A DNA stretch of 64,000 bases, taken from positions 806,001 to 870,000 of the forward strand of contig JAMXSV010000006.1 of NCBI GenBank assembly GCA_027559495.1, in the 5' to 3' direction. This document shows positions 23,360 to 35,061 of the stretch, in pieces. The notes below the pieces were generated by a model. The model was not told the DNA's origin. It saw only the letters and a program-made list of their open reading frames with translations, and made no database searches. Source of the DNA: Aurifilum marmelostoma. Lineage: Eukaryota > Ascomycota > Sordariomycetes > Diaporthales > Cryphonectriaceae. Numbering within the stretch: the stretch's first letter is position 1; every line of letters begins with the position of its first letter. The position numbers and the translations under genes are program-made.

Positions 23360-25012
23360 TCATATCTCCCCGAATCCGTATGTCCTGACTCGACTGAAAA
23401 ACCATGGCTTGTTATTGTCGTTTCGGAGAGTGAACTCGTCCCATATGTCGCTCGTCTTGTTGAAGCTGTAGAAGCCCCTCCACAAGAGCTTGTTGTTCCG
23501 GGCCCCTTTGCCCGCCGACCGTAGGCTCAGCTCCATGCGATACAGGTAGTTCCCACCTCCGTCAGATTCCACGAACAAGTCACCCTCGGAGTCCGCGAGA
23601 CTGACCTCCTTCTCTCCGTCGCCCAACTTCCCCTCGTAGTCAGCGGCGGAGCTCAGCTTCCACCTCGCAGGCAGCGCGAGGTGCATTACGCTGGATGGGA
23701 GGTGCCCCATCGCGCCGCCCTTGTGCAGCGCCATGTTCTCCTTTGTCATGTGGTGCACTACTGCTGAGGGTTCGTCGACCGTGCAGAGCGAAATGGCCGT
23801 CCCGTCTCTAAAGAGGCGCAGGTAGCGGTAGTAGGTCACTATGTGCACAGGGCTGTTCCAAGTGATCGAATTGACTTGCTGGCCCGGTCGGATGTAGTTC
23901 ACAGTGCTTATATAGCATCCGTTGAACCTTATGCGCGGCCTGCGCCGGAACATTCTTTGCCATGAAGACTGGTATGTTGTGTTGAACAAGGCGATTGTCG
24001 TTGCGTATGCCTCTTCCTCTTGCCTCTGCACTAGTTCATTCGGGTCAAATTTGTCGCCAGAGAGACCACTGAGAATGGCACGCTCTCGATGGGCGGACTC
24101 TGGAAGCGGCCGCCAGTTGGGGTGCACTTGGAAGTCGTAGTGCATACATGTAAAGCCGAATTTGGAATCGAGGCAGATCTGCCGCCAGACGCTGTCCTCT
24201 GTGCCGACGAGCCAGGCGAAGCGCTTGCACACGCGAGACAGCCGAACGTAATCGCCCACATCTGCTATGGCTACGTCTCGTAGTATATGGACGAGGATCT
24301 CTTCGGGTAGCGAGGCGATGGGACATGGAGGTTGGGGCATGCCTTTTATTGGGGGGCGCCGCGGGCTCGATATTGAGTTTGGAGAAGCTGTTGATCAGCT
24401 CCTCGGTTGTCAGGGATGGCTTATTCTCTGGACGTCCCGAGGTCGATGGCTCGTGAGCAGCAGTGGTCGTTGGCTTGGCCGGCTGTGCTGGCTTGGCCCA
24501 TGCTGACGCGAAATGCTTGTTCTTATACTTCTGGTCGACTTTATGATCCATCTAGATCAAATCGTATGTTAGGTATAGGCAGCAACAGGCTTCATAGGCA
24601 GCGGAAGACGCACTCTGAAGGCTTTTCGGTACAGCGTCAGACTGTCTCCCAGAGAGCCCTGCGTCTCCTTCTCAACCGCACGCTCATAGTGATCCAGTGC
24701 CGTGACCAGCTCTCTCTTTTCCTTGTCATCTTGCTTCTTTGATTGTATAGGAGGTTCGAGCTCGTCGAATGTTTTGTTCTGCACATAGTCCTCATCTGTG
24801 TCGAAAATCTTTGGCTGTCCGGAGCCTGGGTGGCTTGAACGCGGCGGTCGTGGGGCAGTGTCCTTGGAGCTGCCGGGGAGAATGGGTACAGTGGTGTCCT
24901 GCTGCTGCTGCTGCTGAGAAGCAGAGCCCGCTGTGGTCTTTGCCCGGACTTCAGCGCGCCATTGCTCACGGAACGAGTCCAGCTCCGGGTTGACGTCCGG
25001 AGAGGCGTTCAT
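23360..25012 (-). CDS. F-box protein, Pof7/FBXO9/Hrt3-like, with one frame break
   Basis: Exon 1 is 25012-24614, followed by a 62-nt gtgcgt...tctag intron and a second exon from 24551 to the stop at 23360. The N-terminal region has a TPR-like helical repeat (about residues 100-145: ALDHYERAVEKE, then SLGDSLTLYRKAFR and DHKVDQKYKNKHF). An F-box follows (IASLPEEILVHILRDVAI to SRVCKRFAWLVGTEDSVWRQIC), then the long C-terminal beta-rich region of the FBXO9 family (FNGCYISTVNYIRPG...YRYLRLFRDGTAISLCTV). Such proteins are substrate receptors of SCF ubiquitin ligases; the substrate is unknown. The frame breaks between the TPR part and the F-box: the sequence reads correctly on both sides if one base is removed from the six-base run at 24351-24356 (C6 on the coding strand). 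Repaired length is about 529 residues. The ATG at 25012 was chosen because the DVNPELDSFREQWR start is the conserved one; an upstream in-frame ATG at 25111 is possible. Confidence 0.85.
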
Positions 25013-25958
25013 GGCTGAAGGGCGGAGAGAGAACGGGTTGGGGGAAGGGGGGTTGATTATAAATTCATTGACTGAACGATTACTGAAGCTTCTGTGGGAC
25101 ACCAAGAACAAAATAGATTGCAGGATCGATATGGGAGATTCTAGGAGAGTTTTGCATGCTCAAAGAATAATTTCATTTAGGACAATGGAGGGTTTTGGTC
25201 GTGAAAGACGGGGAGAATGTATGATCACCGTGTGTAAGTGGTTTGGCCGTCACGGCACATCAAGCGCCCTGAACGAGACACCAGCATCGTCAGCTTATCT
25301 TATCGGTGACGATATGCTTGCTTGCTGACCCCTGTACATAGCATCTCCAACTGTTTTCCCTCTTCAGGAGCGGAGTTTCTCTTCCACCAGATGGCTTTGT
25401 ACGACTGTCTCTGTTAATCCAGGGGGCCAAAAGAAGGAGACCGCTGGATTCTAGCGAGACATACATGATAATCAATCAAGATCCCATTATCGCCTCCTGT
25501 AAGCCTGTAGAGTGGCGGCCGAGGTCTGGACCCCCAATACCGCGAGACCGGAGTAGCAGCTTAGCAGATTAGCCAATGACAAGCGGCGCTGTGGGGGTGA
25601 CATCATGTACTTTCCGCGATCACGCTGAAGAGCTGCCCGCGCCGCGCCCTTGCACTACGCATAATCCCCGTCCAGAAAAAAAGAACGGCGCCGAATTTGT
25701 AGGCGTCAGAAAACCTATCCCCGAATTTCCAGCCGAAAGACATAACCACCCCCAGCACAAAATCTGCTGAACAACCACTGTCCGCATACCTATCCGGCCA
25801 ACGCCATCAGCGATTGCAACGACAACGACAATTTTAAAGTCCCACGGCCGAACCGGCCTCTTCTATACCTCCAGCTTCACGCTCCCAGAGCGTGACTGGA
25901 CCGCACGACTCGGGCTGCACGGCCAGGGCCATACGTGCGAAACTTGCGCACGCCCGAC
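25013..25958. promoter_or_regulatory. Divergent promoter region F-box gene / mitochondrial carrier
   Basis: This 946-bp spacer lies between two divergent start codons. No conserved element is recognised with confidence. Short ORFs here (for example 25576-25770) look random. Confidence 0.35.
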
Positions 25959-27352
25959 ATGGCCAGCGCCCTCGTAGACAGCCCGCGTGGGCAAAACCAT
26001 GACCGATTCGATCATGAGGACGGGCTGAGCCCGCGCCACATGGTATCAACCGGGCGGGACATGAGCGATGGCGATGCGGTGCCTGACATTACACCCTTTC
26101 AGAAGATGCTGTCCGCTACGACAGGCAGCCTTCTGACTGGACTGACCAGTACGTGCTAATTTCTTCTTCCTTACTCAGAGCTTCCGCAATACGCTGACCT
26201 CATACAGTGACACCTTTAGATGTCGTCCGAGTCCGTTGGCAGTCGCAAAGTGTACACCAACCGAGCCCCGTGAAAAACACCGCATTCAACAAAATTCCCT
26301 TGAATTCACCCGATGTCTTTCGCCCTGCCAATCTTGGCGTGACCGCCTGCTGCAGAGAGGTTTTCTTCGCCAACAACAATGCTGAGGTCTGTGTCGTGGG
26401 CCCTCACGTCGACCGCCCCGTACGAGGGATTGAGTGTGCTGTGGAGGAGACACAAAAGAGAACATTCACCTCTACTTTCGATGGAATGCGCAAGATTGCT
26501 AGGAACGAGGGGCTGTTTACGTTATGGAGAGGATTATCGCCGACCCTTCTTATGGCTATTCCGGCCAACATGATTTACTTTACCGGATACGAATGGCTGC
26601 GGTACGACAGAAAGAGCCCTCTCGCATGGATGGACAACGATTCCGCACCCTTGGTAGCAGGCGCCCTTGCCAGAGTAGTCGCAGCCACATCCATCGGCCC
26701 GATCGAATTGTTCCGGACGAAACTCCAAGCCTCACACGGTGATACGGCTGCCGGCCACGTCAAGGATACGCTTCAGAGCATGCAAGAGTCGGTCAGGACG
26801 CAGGGCTATCGCTCGCTCTGGCGCGGCCTCAGCTTGACACTGTGGAGAGATGTGCCGTTCTCAGCCATGTACTGGTGGGGCTACGAGACGATACGAGCCA
26901 AGCTTACAGAGACCCGGGAACGGGGCCGGGGCCGGACATACGAAGGCGATATTCGCGCGCGGCGACGGTCTCAGAGCCAGGAGAACCACCGAGAGACCTT
27001 CACGGACAGCTTTGTTGCGGGCTCGCTGTCGGGCGCCATGTCCTGTATCGCCACCATGCCCTTCGATGTCGGCAAGACCCGGACACAGGTGTACCAAGGT
27101 GCTGGGAAGGGCATAGCAAAAAACGTTGACAAGGCGGCTATGGCGCCAGAGGAACAAACCATGTTTGGCCTCCTTCGCCATATCGTGAAGACCGAGGGCG
27201 TGCCTGGGCTGTTCAGGGGCTGGATGCCACGTGTGATGAAGGTTGCTCCTGCGTGTGCAATCATGATCAGCAGCTTTGAGATGGGCAAGAAGCTCTTCAG
27301 AGATGTCAACGAGCGGGCGTCGAAAAAACAACAAGAGCAAGATATGGACTGA
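25959..27352 (+). CDS. MTM1: Mitochondrial carrier, MTM1/SLC25A39-40 type
   Basis: Two exons, 25959-26148 and 26208-27352, join in phase (split Met codon) to give 444 residues. Three carrier repeats are visible by their signatures: TPLDVVRVR at about residues 65-73, GPIELFRTK, and MPFDVGKTR near the C-terminus, each followed by a second helix motif such as GLFTLWRGLSPTLL, GYRSLWRGLSLTL and GVPGLFRGWMPRV. The first repeat has the long matrix loop with TACCREVFFANNNAEVC that sets apart the SLC25A39/40/Mtm1 subgroup. That subgroup sits in the mitochondrial inner membrane; human SLC25A39 and SLC25A40 import glutathione, and yeast Mtm1 is needed for Mn-SOD activation and iron-sulfur homeostasis. 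The acidic, Asp-rich N-terminus precedes the first helix. The start is the first ATG in frame; an upstream GTG at 25935 is not a credible start. Confidence 0.9.
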
Positions 27353-29160
27353 GCAAGATCCCGCTAAATCATTCAGAGATCCCCACTTTTCAGCATGGCG
27401 ATGCACTTTTACGGCGTTTAGTTTAGACAAGAGTCCTTGGCATACATTCTGTCCTGGCATTCATCTACGATGGAGGAGACGGAGTTCATGGAGCATCGAG
27501 CGCGTGCACTTTCTGGGGTTTAGACATTCACAAGTCTTTATTGACCTTTGTGCTTACTGTACTGTATCTGTATCATATACCAGCCAAAAATATTAGATGC
27601 AAGGCACCGATCCTTGGTGTCCTGCAATCTCGGGCATAAGAAAGGAGAATAATTGTGTATCAAGCCTGCTGTGTTACAAGTCCGGTTGATGTGCCGCCCT
27701 TTCTCTCCCACCTGGATCATGGTTTCTACATGGATCTGGATGTTGCATTGATGTTTAGGATCAGAGGGAGCAGCTGTGCCTGGGAAGAGCCTCTGAAAAT
27801 TTCTCACAAACTTCATGCTGGGTCGTAGATAGACAAGAAGAATTGAGAGTGTAAGAAGCTTGTTCAGAGCACACGGGATTTCGGCCTTTGACGGAGGGGA
27901 TACTACCGCTGGGTACTACCGTGGTAAGTTATATCTCCACTCTTCAGGGGCCCCTCCGTGCCGCCGTTGCATGCGTCAAAAGCCAAGCCGCAGCTGCATT
28001 GCAGTACCGTTCAGAGGCCGGCCTGCAGGCTCTCACGCATACACACACACACACCCACACACACACACAGAGAGAGAGAGAGAGAAGAGAAGCCACTAAC
28101 TCGAGCTACCGAGGGGAGCAGAACCCCTGACCGCACCTCAGCTCAACCTTCAGCAGGTCAACCTGACAGGGGCTCGAAACGCAAGCCACAGATACTTCAA
28201 CCATTTTTCCCCACGTGGCGATTCATCAATAAGAACGAGAGCGAGGGAAAAGGGGGGGGGAAGAAAGAAGAAAGAAAGATCAGAGATGAAAGTGACAGGA
28301 GAGAAAATAAGACATTCTTGAGCTTTGAGTATCCTACAATGATGTATAAAATGAAGTCTTTCTTCACCTCTGTTTACAAAATGAAGTTGTTACAGCACCC
28401 GACTGAATCTCTTGGACTGTGAGTGCGTCACTACATGCAGACAAGCATCAGAATACTAGCCCGTGGGGCCCTTGCCAAGATTTGCAGATGACCATGGCTA
28501 ATCGGTCGACCTGGAAGTCCTTATCCTGCCCTGCCTGCTAAATGTGAGGTGCCGCTGTACTGCGGGCATGCTAGTAGCTTAGCCCATCCAATCCCATACC
28601 TTTGTCTTGCCTTGTTCCCGCATTGCATGTTGCGAGTGTGAAAGTCCTGGCTGTGATCTCAGCTCGTGCATGTGACGATCACAGAACCTGAAATTGGCGT
28701 TTTGTTTTACCTTATCACCGAGCCAACCGATCTCGTCATTTCCCTCTGCATTTCTGCTTCTCCCTCTCCCCGTCTTGCCACTCCGCCCCTTCCTCGCTCC
28801 GGCTTAACAGGGTAAAGGCGGACCTTGAAAGAAAAAATTACGACACGACGCATGACTGGTCCCGCTAGCGATATCTCAGATATCTTACATGTGTTGTCCC
28901 CTGCAATTTGAACCTTGTGCACCTGACAGCTGGTTGATATCCGCATCCTCCTGGTCCAGGCCAACTCATAAAAAGCGGTCATCTCGAACAGGACACTTAT
29001 ACCTCTGGGAGGGGCAAGCTCCAAAGTCCAGCCGTGGCATACTGGGGCGAGAGACCACACTCAATTCGGATTCGCGGCCAACCTGCGCCTTGTTGCGAAA
29101 CCACTCAAGAAGAAGGCTTCTTCTGGAACGTTTCGCAGGGCTCGCGAGCCCCCGTACACC
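27353..29160. other. Intergenic with CA/GA microsatellite
   Basis: This holds the 3' flank of the carrier gene and the promoter of RIC8. It contains the (CA)n(GA)n tract at 28041-28090 and an A/G-rich stretch to about 28310. No gene is supported. Confidence 0.5.
28041..28090 (+). repeat. (CA)n(GA)n compound microsatellite
   Basis: CA dinucleotide repeats with one interruption run directly into GA repeats. Confidence 0.88.
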
Positions 29161-30887
29161 ATGGCGTCCGGCGGCCAGCCCTGGACTGGGAACCTTACAG
29201 GCGCAGGCAAGTTTCAGGACGTCCGCTCACGAGCACACACGGGGATCCCTTCAGCTGACCCCATCCTATAGCCAAGCTTCAGACGGTCACCAGGTTGCTG
29301 GAGAAACTCACAATTGATATTGAAAAGCACGACCTGACTACGGAAGGTCGGCAGCCTTCGACATCCACAACATCCTTCGAGGTCGGCCACCCTAACTAAC
29401 TTCCCTGCAGAACGCGATGCCGCGCTAGATGAACTCAAGGTCTACGGGAGAGACCCTCGAGATGCAGATCCCATATTCACCAAGGAGGTCAGTTGCTGGG
29501 GAATGCGTTCATGGTGCAGGTGAGGCTGAAACTCGGGACAGGGCATAAGAACGCTCACCAGGCACGCTTTCGACGACGAGACAGTATCGACATCACACGC
29601 TGCCCTAAGATGCCTCGCCAACACCATGCTCATCAAATCCGAGGCGCGGCAGATGTTTGTCGATCTAGACTACGTGGCCAAGGCGTGCGCCCTGCTGAAG
29701 CGGGACACGTGGGACGACGAGTTTTTAGTATCGAGAGTCATCTTTCTCACGACCTACGGCACGAACGTCGAGCTGGTAAAACTCATCGACGAACACGGGC
29801 TGGCAGAGATCATCATCGCAAGACTGGCAAAACACGTGGAGGTCGCCAAGCGTGCCGGAAAGGAGAAGGCGGATCCAATGCAGGATATGGCGCTGGCCGA
29901 GATATCAAGGCTGCTGTTCAACGTGGCGCACTACTGTCAAGCAAGGGTCGACTTGTTCACACCAGCAGTGCCTCACATCGTGACACTCATCACAGAGCGC
30001 GATGTGACACCCTCACAACCTCTCGACGGCCCCTTCAGTGCCCTGGTGAACGCCCTCATCAACCTCAAGCTCGAAAGTGCAGAGGCGCAGGCAGCCCTCT
30101 ACCCAGAAGGCGACGCGCGGACCTCCGTGGTGGACCGCCTCGTCCACCTTGTCGACCTCGCTCTGGCCAAGTATCGCGATAACGAGCTCGAGCAGACCGT
30201 CACACCTGTCTTCTCCGTCTTCCGACTTCTCTACCAGTCCGCCCCGGAGCCCGTCAAGGCTTTCCTCCGCAGCAAGCTCCTCCCCGCGCCCGAGGACAGG
30301 CAGAAGGTCCTGGGCCGCGGCGAGACGCTCCCGGCCAGGGTTCTGCGCAACTCGACCAACGCGCTCACCCCACAGCTGCGCGACACTATCTCGCACCTCC
30401 TCTTCGAGATGTCAGACAAGGATGCGCACAAATTTGTCGATAATGTCGGGTACGGTTTCGCGTCGGGTTTCCTGTTCCAGAACAACATTCCCGTGCCACA
30501 GAACGCGTCGGGCGGCGAGGAGACAGGGAACGGGACCGGTAACAGGCCGATTAACCCTATCACCGGCCAGTTCCTGGATCGAGAGACGGTCCCTCAGGTC
30601 CCGGAGATGACGGATGAGGAGAAAGAGAGGGAGGCGGAGAGACTATTCGTCCTATTTGAGAGGTAGGCTTTGCCGGACATTATGACATGGCCCCTTTATT
30701 TTCTGTTTTTTGCCTTTCTTTTCCTTCCCTTCCTTCTTTTTCATGTTGCTCTGTAGGTGTGCTAACTGTCTCTCATAGGCTCAAGAAGACCGGCATCATC
30801 GACGTACAGAACCCCATCGAACAGGCCTTTCGAGAGGGTCGTTTTCAGGACATCCAAGATGATGAGAGGGTGGAAGAGCTGGACTAA
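29161..30887 (+). CDS. ric8: RIC8 (synembryn), G-alpha chaperone / exchange factor
   Basis: Five exons join in phase to give 475 residues: 29161-29206, 29272-29346, 29411-29487, 29542-30662 and 30779-30887. The product has the armadillo-like helical fold of RIC8: the N-terminal LLEKLTIDIEKHDLTTEERDAALDELKVYGRDPRDADPIFTKE region, GIRTLTRHAFDD, RCLANTMLIK, RQMFVDLDYVAKA, and a C-terminal ITGQFLDRETVPQVPEMTDEEKEREAERL segment. RIC8 folds and activates heterotrimeric G-protein alpha subunits; in filamentous fungi it supports growth, development and virulence-related signalling. Intron 1 (29207-29271) starts with GC in a strong GCAAGT context and ends in ctatag, a GC-AG intron. Only this splice gives the conserved N-terminal helix. 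Introns 2-4 are GT-AG. RIC8, the chromodomain gene and the PQ-loop gene all lie on the plus strand with about 1 kb between them. Confidence 0.92.
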
Positions 30888-31919
30888 GAAGGTCATGAAG
30901 CCATGAAGCGACGCATGATGGTCATTATTATTTGTCCTCTTTGGGCTGTAGGCGGCATGTTGTTTTGGGAAAGCAATGGTTTTATGGAAGGCATGGGATC
31001 AGCGTTGTGAATGCATCTCTAGAACTTGCACTGTGATACACAGAAGCGATAATTAGAATGACCACCAGTTGGACCGTGACAAGTGAAAGCGTCACAGGTG
31101 ACATAAGAGAGGCCATCTTCAGGAGGTTACCCGTGAGTGACCTTGAGGTTCAGAACGCCCCAGAACCTCGGGAGCTGGAGGGTAACTCAATTACGATGGC
31201 ATTATATGGCGGACCCTAATTCGACTGGCACTTCTACGACAAGACGGAGACTTGGTCTGAAGAATAACATTCTGTGCAGCTGACCATTGCATAGATGCTC
31301 TACTTTGCTTTGGGTGTCCTTGTTCTTTCACCTTTTGAGACTGGACGAGAAGATGGGATGGCTTTGGCATCCCATGTGAGGTTGCGCATCTTGGGCTTGG
31401 GCCAGAAACCCGCTGTCAAGGTTTTTAGATGGCTTGATGAGATCATCCCTACTGCCGGACATTTTGCAAAGAACAGTGGTCTGAAAAACCGTTTTCGCCT
31501 ACTCAAGCAAGTATTACCAGCGTGAATGCGCAGCGAAAAGCAGAGAATATTGGCAGGCACTGGCAGGGTACTACTGTAGGGAGCACTGAGAGATGCCCGG
31601 TACGTACCCCCTGTACTCCCAACAGCCGCTAAAAAGGGCATACTGCAGCGTGTACCTGTACGTCTACTGTGGGAACCTGGGTGGCCCGAGCTCTTTCCGT
31701 CCCCCGGTATTTACGCCGTTGGTATTAAAACGCGTTACTTCAGGTCGCGACTTCCCTCCTTCTTTCTTACACCAATTACGAACTTCACGACAAAGTCTTG
31801 AAATCTCTCACCTTTGCACCGAACGCCTCGATTCCTTTGAATCTCTTCTCCCTTTTTACACAAAGAAAGAAATTCCAAGGAGTTTACGCAACACGCAGAT
31901 AGACAGACCATCAGACGGG
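30888..31919. other. Intergenic between RIC8 and chromodomain gene
   Basis: This holds the RIC8 3' flank and the promoter of the chromodomain gene. Nothing gene-like is seen beyond short random ORFs. Confidence 0.5.
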
Positions 31920-33053
31920 ATGCCTTTTGTTGACAATCAAGAGTTGTAAGACCGACTGCACTACATTCCAAGGGAGCTACGCAGTGCGGCGCATGGAGGC
32001 GCATCGCTGCGCTCAGGCTTTGCGGATAGCTGACCCAAGCATGGAATTACTAGGGACAACTTCGACGACGTCCCTATTCCTAATATTGGAACGGACCTGT
32101 TCGAAGACCACGGCGGCAGCGACGATGGACTCTCAGACGCCGGCCCAGTTATTCCCGAGATCATGCGAGACGAGGAAGGCGAGGGCGCCGCGGACCTGCC
32201 CGACTCCCCGCCAAACAACGGCGAAGCGGCTGTGGAGAATAACAGCGCGGGCGAGGAGCAAGAGGGCGACGAGGACGAAGAGAGCGAGGACGAAGACATA
32301 CCGAGCGCGGGCGCAGTGGTAGAGGCGCCCGCCGACCCGGCTCCAGTCAAGAAGCGTGGCAGGCCTGCATCCACCGCGTCGCGCTCTGCGACTCCCAAAA
32401 AGACGCCCAAGAGCGGCGCCCCGACTGCTGGTCGCAAGCGCAAGGCTGGTGCACCTGCAGACGAGCCTGCTGTCAAACGGCGCAGTCACGGTCGCGCTAC
32501 TGCCGCCGCCGCTTCTGACGCCATCAAGCTGGCCTCGGCTAAGCGACCACGCGCCGCTCCCGGCACTGCTAAGGTAAAAGAAGGTCTTAGGGACTCTCTC
32601 TTAACAACAGCTAACGTGTCACATTGGCAGACACCGAAGGCTACCGGCGGCAAGCGAGGACCGAAACCAGGCTCCAGGACCAAAAAGGTGCCGGAGGAGG
32701 AGGCAGAAGAGGAGGAGGACGAGGAGGCGGGCGTGGAGTACGAGGTCGAGAGAATTCTGGATTATGATATCGACTACGAGTCCAAGGAGCATATGTATCT
32801 AGTGAAGTGGAAGGGCTACGACGATTCGGCCAATAGCTGGGAGCCGAAGAAGAACATGGCGAACGCTGCTGCCATGGTGGACGGGTTCAATGCCGCGCGC
32901 AAAAAGGAGAAAAGGAAGCCTGGGCCGAAGAAGAAGACCTCTCCGGCCAAGAAAGCTGCAGCTGCAGCTTCCCTTCCGAAGAAGGGCTCTAAGAAGGCAG
33001 CCGCTCCTGCAAAAGCCGGCCGCCGTCCGGGCCGACCTAAGAAGAGCTCGTGA
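31920..33053 (+). CDS. Chromodomain protein with AT-hook-like motifs
   Basis: Three exons, 31920-31945, 32054-32573 and 32631-33053, join in phase to give 322 residues. The N-terminal half is acidic and then Ala/Lys-rich, with an AT-hook-like KKRGRPAS near residue 108. A chromodomain follows at about residues 217-270 (EYEVERILDYDIDYESK...YLVKWKGYDDSANSWEP). The aromatic cage residues that bind methyl-lysine in HP1 are present as Tyr219, Trp242 and Tyr245. The C-terminus has more Arg/Lys-Pro-Gly motifs (RKPGPKKK and GRRPGRPKKSS) that could contact DNA. There is no chromoshadow domain, so it is not a full HP1; a nuclear chromatin reader is inferred. The second intron (32574-32630) is 57 nt, with a CTAAC branch site and cag acceptor. 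It has no in-frame stop, so retention would only insert 19 residues. The tiny first exon (26 nt) is supported by a gtaaga donor and phase. Confidence 0.9.
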
Positions 33054-33905
33054 GGGTTCTCTGACCTTCGGTGCGATGGAAAGACATGGCTGTGAGAGGT
33101 AGGATATACCGAGCGCTGAGCAGTGGATCCTGAACGCAAGCTATCTAACGGCTAATGAGCCGCCGATGATCCTGCCGCCGCTTCTTAGAGAGATAGACTT
33201 GGCAATGGGTTAAATGTGCGGAAGTGCCTGTGTTCCGCACACGACACACGAATAATTGTCAAAAAAACGGGACGGTCCAATACTAGAAGAAGCACTGGCT
33301 ACATCTCAAGCAGATCTAAAACGGCATCTGGTGATTCTTTGGACCGTCAAGCCAGTATAGGCACACAATGCGATGCTCTTTTTTATATTTTATACCTTTA
33401 TTGTGTCAAGCAGGGCAATATTAATATACATGTTGGGTAAGGACCCTCCCTCACTAGCTCATTTGTAGGGGCCCTCTACATAGTAATAGTATGGCATTGT
33501 GGGTCCATCTACGTATTGTCAGCAGGGATCCAAGCTCCCTTGATTAGGTGTGCTGGGATGGTACTACTAGCTTATGGTACAGCTAGCTGACTGCGATTCT
33601 GACAGGTGTTCTGGTCTGTCACAAGCTTGTATTCGACAACCAGTCAGTCAGTCCACTTCACTTTCATTCCAACAACCAGTCAATAAACTTTGCCTGGTCC
33701 TGGTTGAGTGCCCCGTGCTGCTCTCTGAGAAGCTGTCTACATACATGTCACTTTAGTGCAGCTGTGTAGTCCCTTTCGATCGGCTAAATAGGAGAGAGCG
33801 CGTCGCATTTCTTCAAGAACTGCGCGTTGCATTGCACTGCGTCGCCACATTCTGATTTGCTCACCACCGACAAACACGAGCACCACCTCGACAACAGCGA
33901 TCAAG
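33054..33905. other. Intergenic between chromodomain and PQ-loop genes
   Basis: This holds the 3' flank and promoter. It includes a T-rich stretch near 33377-33395. No gene is seen. Confidence 0.5.
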
Positions 33906-35061
33906 ATGGACTCGCTCCGAGATACCCTACAGCCTATCCTGCAGCCTGTGACCCACAACCTCCCACAACCGATCCGCGACTTGGGCGTCTCCCTCCTCGG
34001 CGAACAATGCTACTCCTCGCTCGTCCTCGACATCGATGTCGCCGACATCGAGTGCCTGAAACTGGCCGTTTCTAAGGCGTTGGGTATCGGCATCGTGGCC
34101 GCCTCCTCAATAGTCAAGGTCCCGCAGATCCTCAATCTTGTGCGCAGCAAGTCCGCGTCAGGCGTGTCCTTCCTCAGCTACCTCCTCGAGACGACGAGCT
34201 ACCTCATCTCGCTGGCGTACAACGTCCGCAACGGCTTCCCCTTCTCGACGTACGGAGAGACAGCGCTTATCCTGGGCCAGAACGTGGTCATCACCGTGCT
34301 CGTCTTGAACTACAGCGGTAAGACATCGCTGGCGGCGCTGTTCGTGGCGGTGCTGGCTGCGAGCGTCGCGACGCTATTCAGCGAGGCGCTCGTGGGTATG
34401 GACGTGTTGGGATACCTGCAGGCGGGCGCGGGAACACTGGGTGTGGCCAGCAAGGTGCCGCAGATCCTGGCAATCTATCAAGAGGGTGGCACGGGACAGC
34501 TGAGCGCGTTCACAGTGAGTACAGATCCTTTGTGTGTGGTTGATTGTTCAATGTTCGGGGTCTGCTCGCATAGAGTGGCAAGCGATGCGAGATGATAATT
34601 TTCTACCATCTTCATAAACATGTCACTTTCCCATCCAGGCGAAGAGAGGCCGGTGGGGGGGGGAGGGCGGGTAACCCTGTGACCCCCGCGCGATGTCGTC
34701 TCCCGAGATGCGCATGCAGCTTCCTGATCGAGCAATGACAGCAGCCCCAAACAGCACGACTAACTACCGCATACGGCAGGTCTTCAACTATCTGCTCGGC
34801 TCAGCCGTGCGCATCTTCACAACCTTTCAGGAGGTGGACGACAAGCTCATCCTGTACGGCTTTGTTGCGGGCTTCGTGCTCAATTGCGTGCTCGCCGCCC
34901 AGATGGTTTACTACTGGAACGCGCCCTCCGCCAAGGCTCTGGGCAAACGCAAGGAGGTCATCGCCCTGCAGCCTGAGACTTCCTCTTCTCCAACCGCCTT
35001 GGATGCTGGCGCCACGAGCGCTGTGCCCAAGAAAGCCCCAACGACGCGCAGACGGGGCTAG
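33906..35061 (+). CDS. PQ-loop membrane protein, MPDU1 (mannose-P-dolichol utilization) type
   Basis: Two exons, 33906-34514 and 34780-35061, join in phase 0 to give 296 residues. Two PQ-loop repeats are present, with the KVPQI motif at residues 71-75 and again at 183-187. Each sits in a pair of hydrophobic helices, seven predicted membrane segments in all, which is the MPDU1/Lec35 layout and length. Human MPDU1 is an ER membrane protein required for the use of dolichol-phosphate mannose and glucose in N-glycan and GPI assembly, so a similar ER role is inferred. The C-terminal tail is Ser/Ala/Lys-rich and ends KKAPTTRRRG. The single intron is 265 nt, with a gtgagt donor and a ctaac branch site close to the acceptor. 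The window 34693-34779 inside the intron happens to be open in the frame of exon 2; I treat it as intron because the helix is continuous only after splicing. Confidence 0.9.

Noticed and set aside
28090..28190. tRNA-like hairpin with a GGGG-loop-CCCC arm on the minus strand
   Set aside because: It has no proper A-box, anticodon arm or acceptor stem; the loop does not match the T-loop consensus well.
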